NCBI GenBank assembly: GCA_000381565.1
Contig: KB906724.1
Span: forward strand, 3,369,020 to 3,433,019
DNA: 64,000 bases
Direction of reading: 5' to 3'
From: Oxalobacteraceae bacterium AB_14
Lineage (GTDB): Bacteria > Pseudomonadota > Gammaproteobacteria > Burkholderiales > Burkholderiaceae_D
A model generated the notes under the pieces. It was not told the DNA's origin, ran no database searches, and worked only from the letters and a program-made list of their open reading frames with translations. Both the position numbers and the translations under genes were made by a program. Each line of letters begins with the position of its first letter. Position 1 is the first letter of the stretch. Shown here piece after piece: positions 1-9,851 of this stretch.

Positions 1-27
1 CAAGGCGGTCGGATCGATCTGTTTCAT
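1..27 (-). CDS. N-terminus of a gene running off the left edge, probably a transposase
   Basis: Only nine codons are present (MKQIDPTAL). The ATG at 25-27 is preceded on the minus strand by an AGGAG box a few bases upstream, which supports a true start. It lies downstream of, and in the same direction as, a zinc-ribbon/HTH gene of the kind that often accompanies a DDE-type integrase in insertion elements. The product itself cannot be identified from this fragment. Confidence 0.4.
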
Positions 28-155
28 GGGTGCTCCTGTTGAGTTCGGGAGCTTTCATGGAAACCGATATCGGCTACCGGCGGCAGTGGGCAAAGTGTGT
101 GGGTTGGGTAATTTGCGTGGCGGAACCTGTCTCCTGGTGGTTTCGGGTCAGCGTT

Positions 156-692
156 TCATGGGACGGATATTTCCCGATCTGCCCATGCCATCGCATCGGC
201 CAGCGACATCGCGACCATGCAAGCCGTCCAGAAGCGGGGACCCTCGCCACCGCGCCCCAGTTCTGGGAAGCGGCTGCGCAGGACGAAGGAAAGTGTCGAC
301 GTGCAGGCGTGCATCCAGTCGCGCCAGCGGCGCGCAGTGTGGTGTGCGACGCCGGCGCACATGGCCGCGCCGCGTAACGAAGCGCCGGCCAACAGGTCCA
401 GCAGAACCCGCTGCTGTTTGGCCCACGGGTGCCAGCGACGCGGCGCGATGCACAGCGGCAAACGCGAACAGGTACGTCCGCATGGGCTGCAGCAAAAGCG
501 TGTCACCCGGACCGGATTGAGCGAGGCGGCGGCAGCACCATCGCGGTCCGGTTTGCGCTCGTAAAAGCCGTGCAGCCAGAGACCGGCCATACCGCAATGC
601 GGGCAAGCGAACGGCCGATAGACTTCCGGCGCACGCGCCATTTGATCGATATGTTGGGGTAACGAAGGATTTACAGATAGAATTCGATGCAT
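156..692 (-). CDS. Zinc-ribbon and HTH protein (DUF6431-like), insertion-element associated
   Basis: The protein has two cysteine pairs (CPHC, and CCSPC about 35 residues later) forming a probable zinc ribbon. A helix-turn-helix-like segment ending in TARRWRDWM follows. This layout resembles DUF6431 proteins encoded next to DDE integrases in mobile elements. An ORF extends upstream to 779, but the ATG at 692 (MHRILSVN) has GGGACCGG just before it and starts closer to the conserved zinc ribbon. The leftward partial gene beyond it would be the partner transposase. The family assignment is from motif memory. Confidence 0.5.
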   Translation of the reverse strand: MHRILSVNPSLPQHIDQMARAPEVYRPFACPHCGMAGLWLHGFYERKPDRDGAAAASLNPVRVTRFCCSPCGRTCSRLPLCIAPRRWHPWAKQQRVLLDLLAGASLRGAAMCAGVAHHTARRWRDWMHACTSTLSFVLRSRFPELGRGGEGPRFWTACMVAMSLADAMAWADREISVP

Positions 693-899
693 AGGCCGGT
701 CCCGATGGTATGTGTTTTGTGTGAGAACTAACACGATATCAGAGGAGTACTGGCCTATCTTTTTTACGCTACATCCCATGCTGTCATGGGTGCGCGTTCA
801 ATGGTCGCCCTGGAAAAACGTGGGAATTGGCGCACTGGTGACCCTCGGATTTCAAAGGACGTAACACCCAATGATAACCAGAGCATAGGGATAGCAACT

Positions 900-2585
900 A
901 TGAAGCCTGAAGACCGGAGCACATTTGAGGCTGCCAGCAGCAAGGTGTCGTTTGATTTTGATGCGACGACGTTGCGCCAACACAGGCTAACAATCTACCT
1001 TGCGAAGGAAGGGGATTGGACTGATGACCGCCTCATCGACCTCGCAAGTTGCAAGCCTGCGGTTCCGATCAACGTCCACAGCGGCACGGCGACGCTTTAC
1101 GTGAAAACAGAGAAACCCAAAACATCGCCCGCTTGGTGCCAGTTCTTTACTAGTCATCAGGCGCTTGAAGAAGGGCTGTTCGGTAAAACCAATACTGTCG
1201 GTGCTGCATTTCTACTGCGAGATCATAACCGGGCCTTCATCCTGACGTTCGGCACAGGCCACCACCTAGTGAACGACGATTTTATTGAACGTGACTTTGG
1301 TCTCCGGGTAACATTGAACTCCGTCGAACCAGATAAGTTGCGTAGTCTTGATAAGGCAAGCTATCAAAGTGATCCGCTTAACTCGCGGACACAGAGCCCC
1401 AAAGAAGTGGGAATCTTCGAGCTCCATGTCGATTCAGAACTTGAGCTGGTGTACGCAATCACAGGAACGTCCAAGGTCGAGGTATTTGGAACAAATGTAA
1501 CGGGCCGCGATGCGCTAACCATCAAAAGATCGATAACGATTGAAATGTTATCCGAGGTACTGGGAGAAGCCTTAAATCGCTATGTGGCAAGGCTGCCCGC
1601 TGAGTTCGAGTGGTTCGACAATGTGGCGAGAGTTAAGGATTTGGAAGAGATTGAAATTGCTGATCTTGAGCTAGATCAGGTGCTGGCCAAAAAGGACTAT
1701 TCAGTCGTGCTACTTGGTGAGCCAGAGGTCGTCGACTGGGAAACCAATCTTGGGTACGCTTACAACATGTATATGAAGTCTGGTGTACACGTAGTTCTGG
1801 AGCTAGAAGATCTCATCGCGCATCTAGGGCTGGGAGAGGAGGCATTGACGGTAGAGGCTTTGCGCAACAGTAAGGTACATATTGTGGACTCAGGCTATCA
1901 TTCGATAAAGCAATGGTCCGCTTACCGATGTTTGTATGCAGAGGTTAAGTATGGCGGAAAGCTTTACATCTTGCGAAATGGTGAATGGTTTAGAGCCGCA
2001 GAAGATTTCGTCAAAGTGATCGATAATTACCTTGCACAAGCGGTAGAAAAATATCCGCATGAACTTCCTACTTATCAGCATGATCGTGAAGAGGATTACA
2101 ACAAATTTGTTGCCGACGGAGATATTCAGTATTGGTTAATGGACAAGAAAAACGTGCGCATAGGCGGCCCATTCGACAAGATAGAATTTTGCGACCTTAT
2201 CAGGGCAGGCAGTGACTTTATTCATGTAAAGTACTATCGTGCATCAGGAACATTAAGCCATTTGTTTTCGCAGGCTCTTGTTGGCGGAAATACGTATTTG
2301 GGAGACGAGGCCTTTAGGAAGAAATTGAACGAACAACTACCACTGGACATGAAGCTCGCTGATACGGTTTCCAGACCTGATGTAGGTAAATATATGATTG
2401 TCTATGCGATTGCGACCGCGAAGGCGCTACCCATAGAGTTACCATTCTTCTCGAAGGTCACATTAAAACACGCATCAAAGGCATTGAGAACTCTGGGGTA
2501 TAAGGTTGCGTTGAGCGCTGTAACTGTTGATCCCTTGCTGCTGAAGAAACGGTTAATTAAACCCGTAAAGACGCGGTCAACCTAA
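900..2585 (+). CDS. TIGR04141/DUF6119 sporadically distributed protein
   Basis: This is a 561-residue protein from the ATG at 900. An in-frame ATG at 786 is possible, but the residues before 900 look non-coding and GGGATAG precedes the 900 start. Recognisable family blocks are LTIYLAKEG near the N-terminus, the central WFDNVARVKDL region, and near the C-terminus HVKYYRASGTLSHLFSQ. The family (TIGR04141, DUF6119) is patchily distributed, is frequently seen beside restriction and defence genes, and has no established biochemical activity known to me. It converges on the RM operon with a 37-bp gap. Its base composition is lower in GC than the transfer genes, consistent with independent acquisition. 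Confidence 0.72.
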   Translation: MKPEDRSTFEAASSKVSFDFDATTLRQHRLTIYLAKEGDWTDDRLIDLASCKPAVPINVHSGTATLYVKTEKPKTSPAWCQFFTSHQALEEGLFGKTNTVGAAFLLRDHNRAFILTFGTGHHLVNDDFIERDFGLRVTLNSVEPDKLRSLDKASYQSDPLNSRTQSPKEVGIFELHVDSELELVYAITGTSKVEVFGTNVTGRDALTIKRSITIEMLSEVLGEALNRYVARLPAEFEWFDNVARVKDLEEIEIADLELDQVLAKKDYSVVLLGEPEVVDWETNLGYAYNMYMKSGVHVVLELEDLIAHLGLGEEALTVEALRNSKVHIVDSGYHSIKQWSAYRCLYAEVKYGGKLYILRNGEWFRAAEDFVKVIDNYLAQAVEKYPHELPTYQHDREEDYNKFVADGDIQYWLMDKKNVRIGGPFDKIEFCDLIRAGSDFIHVKYYRASGTLSHLFSQALVGGNTYLGDEAFRKKLNEQLPLDMKLADTVSRPDVGKYMIVYAIATAKALPIELPFFSKVTLKHASKALRTLGYKVALSAVTVDPLLLKKRLIKPVKTRST

Positions 2586-2622
2586 AATTACTATACATTC
2601 ACGCTATTGCTGCTGATCTATA

Positions 2623-3129
2623 CTAAAATAGGTGAGAAAATATCTTTTTGAATAAGTTGATTTTTATAACCTTTTCAGGCTGATTCTGCGCGATAGCAAG
2701 CTTGTTTTGACACAACATTGTCAAGGTAGCAAGTGGAGCCGGCTCCCCCGCTTCCAGCTCACGAATCTTCGCATTCCAAGATGCAATGTCTAAGTCTGTA
2801 AATGTCGTTACACCTTTGCTGTGAATGTCCGCCTCCAGTCGACGAAAGTTTTTGGCTAACTCTGAATGGCGCTTAGCCTTATCAGACAGGCCAAAGACTA
2901 ATGATACCGCTGATGAGACGGTGCTCAGCGCGGCAACGCCTGTTAGCTGATCAGGCGAGAGGACTCTAGCAATCACCACCGCGCCCCCTAAAACAGACAT
3001 AATTTTTGCGAATTTGTCGAAAACATCAAAGAATTTCTCTCGCTTTTGATGATATAGGACAGAAAGCTCAACACGGTAAAGTGCCTCGTGCCGCGCGGCC
3101 CAATGATATTCAGATTGTCTTTTCGTCAT
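2623..3129 (-). CDS. Small two-helix membrane protein, SLATT-like
   Basis: The protein has 168 residues. A charged N-terminal helix is followed by two hydrophobic segments (around IMSVLGGAVVIARVL and LTGVAALSTVSSAVSLVFGL), then a long helical C-terminal part. The two-TM-then-helical layout resembles SLATT-type proteins, which in other systems act as membrane effectors. It starts 12 bp after the hsdR stop on the same strand and is probably the last gene of the RM operon. No strong ribosome site is visible. The SLATT label is inference from layout only; a plain hypothetical membrane protein is the safe call. Confidence 0.55.
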   Translation of the reverse strand: MTKRQSEYHWAARHEALYRVELSVLYHQKREKFFDVFDKFAKIMSVLGGAVVIARVLSPDQLTGVAALSTVSSAVSLVFGLSDKAKRHSELAKNFRRLEADIHSKGVTTFTDLDIASWNAKIRELEAGEPAPLATLTMLCQNKLAIAQNQPEKVIKINLFKKIFSHLF

Positions 3130-3141
3130 AAATTTCGATAA

Positions 3142-5090
3142 TTAACGACCAGCGGGTCCTAAAGGTGGTGGTGGAGGTAAAGTTGGAGGAAGGGCTGGGG
3201 CCACATTCATGACCTGACCAGATTCCAATATTCGAGAAATTGTGGAATCAAATGCACGCTTAAAATCGGTGTCCGAGGCGTAACGCTTGTATAGATCAAG
3301 TTCTCGTCGTCGCTCAGCACTAACAGCGTGCTGGATTAATCGCTCTAGAGCCAGCTTCCGATTCTGAATATCGGGGTTGTCCTCAACCTGTCCTTTATAG
3401 TCGGCATGGTCTATCACATGTTTGGCGATGTTGAGGAACTTCACCCGTTGCTCTTCCGGCGTTGCCTCCCAGTTCGCGAAGTGACGCTCATTGAAAGTTC
3501 GTACAATCTCATCAAGGGAGTCGGTATCTCCATCGCCGAAATGGCCGGCTCGGACGTTCGGATTCTGCGGCTCCAATTCCGCCCCCGAATCGTCGAGATC
3601 GATTTTCACTTCCAGGCGCGACCTCTCCAACCCATAAGTAGAGAGGTCAACGCTATTCAACAGTTCATCCAGCTTATCTCGATCTGTGTCTTTCACCCTC
3701 AGCTTGGGAATCAGAAACTTAAGGAACCAATGCAGCATCTCCCAATTCACGTTATTGAACGGGACGATGGCCGCTACTTGGGCGTAAATTTTGACGAACT
3801 GTTTGGCCTTAATCTTGAAGTCGATCCGTTCTTCATCATCCAGATCAGCATCAAACCTTGCCACTACCGTATCGATGACAGGAGCTAGTTCGTCTGCCTC
3901 TGCATTGGCAAAGAACTTCTCGTTAAAAAACGTAACTTCCGTCCAGTCGTAAATACCGATATCGTCAAGCGAGTCCTTCAAATCATGGAGCACGTTAACG
4001 TTCGTCGGCTCACTCAGGGTGGTCGAAGTGAAGAACGGATTGAACGCGTTTTTGATATCGTCTAACGAGTTGTAGAAATCGAGAACGAAGGTATCAGTCT
4101 TGCCCAACTTCCAGTTGCAACGATTCAGGCGCGACAAAGCCTGCACAGCCAGCACGCTTTGCAGCTTCTTGTCCACATACATGGTATGTAGCATCGGTTG
4201 GTCGAAGCCGGTTAAGTACTTATTGGCGACGATCAAAATCCTAAAGTCGTCTTTCTCGAACTCCTCAGGCAAGTCACGAGCAGAGATGCCGTTGAGTCCA
4301 TCCTCAGTGTGCTTGATACCATCGACTATTTTCTCGCCAGAGAAAGCAACCAGCGCTTTAAACGGAGCGTTAGCCTCATGTAACGCGGTTCGAATGGCGA
4401 AGAAGTAGCGGATAGCACATTCAATGTTGCGCGTGACCACCATCGCCTTTGCCTTGCCCTTAAGCTTCTTAGCCTGCCAAACGCTGCTCATGAAGTGATC
4501 AACCATTATCTTGGCTTTCACTTCGATGGTCTTTGGACTGGCTTCAACGAAGGCCTTGAGTTTCTTCTGCGCCTTAGAAGTATTGAACAATGGGTTCTCT
4601 TCCACCGATTTCTGGACTTCGTAGTAGCTCCTGTAGGTCGTGTACTTTTCCAGCACGTCGAGGATGAACTTCTCCTCAATAGCCTGCTTCATCGAATATA
4701 GATGGAAGGGGTAAAACTTGCCGTCAGCTCCTTGACGACCGAACTTCTCCAAAGTGGCCGGCTTCGGCGTAGCGGTAAAAGCAAAGTAGCTGGCGTTCTT
4801 ACTCATCTTGCGGCCCTTCATGGCCTGCAAGATTTTTTCTTGAATATCTTCTGGCTCTTCTTCGTCCTCACCGCCTAAAGCCTGATTGAGGCTATCAGCG
4901 GAACTACCGGACTGTGATGAGTGCGCTTCATCAATGACCACGGCAAAATTACGATCAGCCATGCTGTCCATTTCCTCGACGATACGAGGGAACTTCTGCA
5001 CAGTAGTAATGATTATTTTTTTACCGAGCTCCAGGTTGTACCGTAACTCCATACCGCTCTCGCAATGAGCCACAATATTCTTGGTCTCAG
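3142..5090 (-). pseudogene. hsdR: Type I restriction endonuclease HsdR, C-terminal part, cut off by IS21
   Basis: About 650 codons of HsdR downstream of the insertion point. The segment carries helicase motif II (VVIDEAHSS), TAT motif III (AFTATPKP), the later motor motifs (LIVANKYLTGFDQP and QALSRLNR) and the helical C-terminal domain that contacts the methylase, ending in a proline-rich tail. Motif I lies on the other fragment at 7152-8208. If the IS and one AAAAG copy are removed, the junction reads in frame as ...IKLF-SETKNIVAHC..., giving a protein of about 1000 residues, normal for HsdR. A GTG at 5073 could start translation internally, but the product would lack the nuclease domain and Walker A. 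Confidence 0.93.
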
Positions 5091-5203
5091 AAAAGTGTCA
5101 ACAGCGATTGAAAACTGATACAGTTTTGGCGCCAGCAGCGATTTAAAACTGATACACCTCCATCACCAACTCACGCTGGCTTTTCACACTTTTTCCTATC
5201 CGC

Positions 5204-7095
<1,892 letters not shown>

Positions 7096-7151
7096 AACGG
7101 TGTATCAGTTTTCAATCGCTGAGGTGTATCAGTTTACAACCGCTGCTGACA

Positions 7152-8208
7152 AAAAGAGCTTGATGTTGTCCTTAAGCTGACTATCCAGCACCCGACGGTC
7201 CGTCACAACTACCACGGAATCGAATACGTTAGCCGTGCCTCCTTTGCCGTACAACTCCACTAACTGATAGGCCAGCCACGTGATCGAGTTGGACTTACCC
7301 GATCCCGCAGAATGTTGAATCAAGTAAGTCTGCCCCACGCCACGCTGCTTAGCGTCAGCAAGGATGCCGCGTACGACGTCCAGCTGATGATAGCGGGGGA
7401 AGCACAACGCTTTGCGCTCTTTGCCTGTTTTTTTGACCTTTTCAACAGTGAACTTGGCAAAATGCTCAATGATGTTGATTAGGCTTCGGCGCGTAAGAAT
7501 GTCTTCCCAAAGGTACGCCGTTTTGTGACCTTTCGGATTGATTGGATTGCCCTTACCGAAGTTGAAGCCCTTGTTGAACGGCAAAAAATTGCTGTCATTC
7601 CAGTCCAGCTGGGCGCACATATAAGCCTCGTCCGGGTCCACGGCAAAGTGGACCAGACAACGGCCAAACTCGAACAACGGCTCCCGAGGATCTCGATCAG
7701 TGCGGTATTGCTTGATCCCGTTGTGAACGTTTTGGCCGGTCCAGGGATTTTTCAGCTCTAGGGTAGCAATTGCCAAACCATTAATGAAGAGCGCCATGTC
7801 CACCGACTTGAAGGAGTCGGACTCGCTGTAATGCACTTGCCGGGTAACACTGAATACGTTAGCCTCAAAGTTGGCGACAACTTCAGGGTTCAGATCGTTG
7901 TAGGGCAGCCGGTATAGCAAATCGAAATGTGCATCATCGATGTCTAGGCCCTTCTTCAGCACGGCCAAAACACTGTCCTTTTTGATCTTCTTATTCAGCC
8001 GCTCCAACAGCAGCCGTTGCCAGTTGGGACGATCCTTTAGCTTTGCCAACTCCTTTGGCTGGGTGGTTTCGAGGAATTTCCAGAATAGCTTGTCATCAAT
8101 GGCAAACTCTCTGTCGTAATTAGCCGGATTGCCAATGCGATAGCCGTCCTTAGCGAGGGCGTTTTCGATGTGCGTTTCGAGCGCTGCTTCGTTGGTTTGG
8201 CTGACCAT
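7152..8208 (-). pseudogene. hsdR: Type I restriction endonuclease HsdR, N-terminal part, cut off by IS21
   Basis: Residues 1-352 of HsdR. They hold the N-terminal nuclease domain (the ALFINGLAIATLELKNPWTG block contains the conserved E-x-K nuclease residues) and helicase motif I (HSAGSGKSNSITW). Reading continues into the IS for seven alien codons (LSAAVVN) before a stop near 7129. The start ATG at 8208 has GGGAGA upstream and lies 9 bp after hsdS. Separating the Walker A from the DEAH box (in 3142-5090) means neither piece can translocate DNA, so cutting activity should be lost. Confidence 0.93.
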
Positions 8209-8217
8209 GTGTCTCCC

Positions 8218-9486
8218 TTAGGCCTTGATTTTTCCTGTGACAGCTGAGGCTACAATAGTTGCCTTTAACTCTCGTAGCATGTCGATTTCCACATCAATCT
8301 TCGCCCGAATATCATCAAAGTCTTCGTTGGTTGTTTCGATAAATCTGACGATTTCCGCCTGCTCCTCGATTGGAGGTACAAGCGCAGGAATAGCGTTAAA
8401 ATCCTCCGAATACAGCCGCAAAAAGCCAACCACTATGCCGCGAACACGACGATTGAACTCGCCCAAGTAGTTCGGAGCCTTGAAAAGGCGCTCGAAGTAG
8501 ACTGGCTGATTTTCTGGATTCTGAAGCCTAAACACAGAGTAGTCTGGGCTCACTAGCCCATTGCAAGGCGCAACGGCAAATACTGCAAGATGCGCCTTGA
8601 GGCGATTCTGCACCAAATCGCCTTCCTGGCATAGTTTGGCACCATCGTATGACTCGGACTGTAAAGTCTGCACATTCAACTCTTTCGCTGGAACCAAACC
8701 GTATCGCTGACTCATCGACAAATGGGTTTCTTCTCCGCGTACCGAGCGTGCGTTCTGCTCGCGAAAGACGTATCGGTTCGGGATGACTTTCCAATGCATT
8801 GGAATTTCACCAACCCAAGTAATTCCACTGTCACGCACAGGAGCATCAGGATTCATGCCACGCAATACTGCCTGATTTATCCGAATGCTTTTCTGTTCCT
8901 GGAGAAGTTCGATGAGCCGTTCTTTCTTTGCAATCGCGGCGTCGATCTCGGTGACCTTTTTATCGAGGAAGACAACAATGCGATCTTGTTCGTCCTTGTT
9001 AGGAACAGGTAAAGATAGCTCACGGAACTCGGAAAACCGGAAATCAGTTGACCGCTCCCGAATTCCCTTCGACAGAGATTCGATGTATCCCGAGTGCGCC
9101 ATGTATCGCAGTAGATAGGCGTAGTAATAGCTGTTGACGGGGTACTCTCCGCGGGGCACACAGGCTGCGTACACGGGCGTCGATTTGCCGTCGGAATCGG
9201 AAACTCCAATCGCACCAGCAAAGGCATCCATCGCATGGATCACCAGGTCTCCCTTGCGGATACCTTGGTAGCCATGTTCCTGAACTGCATTGGTGAAGCC
9301 CTCCGTTCGCCGGTTGGTGCGCAACGTTACTTGACCGTCTCGGAACGCCGTTACCACATCGTCTTCGGGTCTTACAGGGCGTTCCATCCTTTTGAACAGC
9401 CACTTGGCGCGTTCAACGTTCCAGTGGCTGGGCACTTCCTTAACCCACTGAATGCTACTCGACTTGTAACTCTCATAGCGTTGCAT
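8218..9486 (-). CDS. hsdS: Type I restriction-modification specificity subunit HsdS
   Basis: This 422-residue protein has the standard two-half layout. Each target recognition domain is introduced by a similar motif (IQWVKEVPSHWNVERAKWLF and ITWVGEIPMHWKVIPNRYVF). Each is followed by a conserved helical spacer (DEQDRIVVFLDKKVTEIDAAI and EEQAEIVRFIETTNEDFDDI). It would set the bipartite DNA sequence recognised by HsdM. Its ATG overlaps the stop of the preceding small gene (TAATG), so it is translationally coupled. Both halves look complete, so modification specificity should be preserved despite the broken hsdR. Confidence 0.95.
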   Translation of the reverse strand: MQRYESYKSSSIQWVKEVPSHWNVERAKWLFKRMERPVRPEDDVVTAFRDGQVTLRTNRRTEGFTNAVQEHGYQGIRKGDLVIHAMDAFAGAIGVSDSDGKSTPVYAACVPRGEYPVNSYYYAYLLRYMAHSGYIESLSKGIRERSTDFRFSEFRELSLPVPNKDEQDRIVVFLDKKVTEIDAAIAKKERLIELLQEQKSIRINQAVLRGMNPDAPVRDSGITWVGEIPMHWKVIPNRYVFREQNARSVRGEETHLSMSQRYGLVPAKELNVQTLQSESYDGAKLCQEGDLVQNRLKAHLAVFAVAPCNGLVSPDYSVFRLQNPENQPVYFERLFKAPNYLGEFNRRVRGIVVGFLRLYSEDFNAIPALVPPIEEQAEIVRFIETTNEDFDDIRAKIDVEIDMLRELKATIVASAVTGKIKA

Positions 9487-9851
9487 TACGCTGCCTCTTT
9501 CAAATGATCAGCCGACCACAGTAGTTCAGCGATGCCTCTATCGACGTCGTTGTACGTCTTATCATTCAGCCTGCCGTTAAATTTCTTAGGGGACAGCACA
9601 AACCCGCCTATCCGGTTACGGTGCGCGGAAAACTCCTTCGCATGGGAAAATTCATCGGTATGATGCTCAGCTACGTTCTTACGCTCACGCAGCGGCTGAT
9701 ACTTTTCTCGAAACGCCGCCACCTGATCGAACATTAGTTCAATTATCTGCTTCGCCTGCCATTTGTATTCACCCTGGTAATAGTCGATGCCATATTGGGT
9801 ATCGCTCTGCAGTTCGCGCACGCTTCGCGTCTTGACCTGAATTTCCTTCAT
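9486..9851 (-). CDS. Collapsed DUF262-DUF1524 (GmrSD-type) remnant inside the RM operon
   Basis: The protein has only 121 residues. Positions 10-55 match the start of DUF262 (SVRELQSDTQYGIDYYQ, then EYKWQAKQIIEL). Residues from about 64 on (HHTDEFSHAKEF, then HRNRIGGFVLSPKKFN) look like the C-terminal DUF1524/HNH block of the same large proteins. Full-length members have several hundred residues between these blocks, so this looks like a large internal deletion that kept the reading frame. It overlaps hsdM by 4 bp (ATGA) and hsdS by 1 bp (TAATG), so it may be kept to couple translation. No DNA-cleaving function is expected. Confidence 0.6.
   Translation of the reverse strand: MKEIQVKTRSVRELQSDTQYGIDYYQGEYKWQAKQIIELMFDQVAAFREKYQPLRERKNVAEHHTDEFSHAKEFSAHRNRIGGFVLSPKKFNGRLNDKTYNDVDRGIAELLWSADHLKEAA

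Noticed and set aside
690..759. ATAGGCC and GGCCTAT inverted repeat (690-697 and 753-759) as a hairpin
   Set aside because: The loop of about 55 bp is too long for a terminator; it might be an insertion-element end but no matching flank is in the window.
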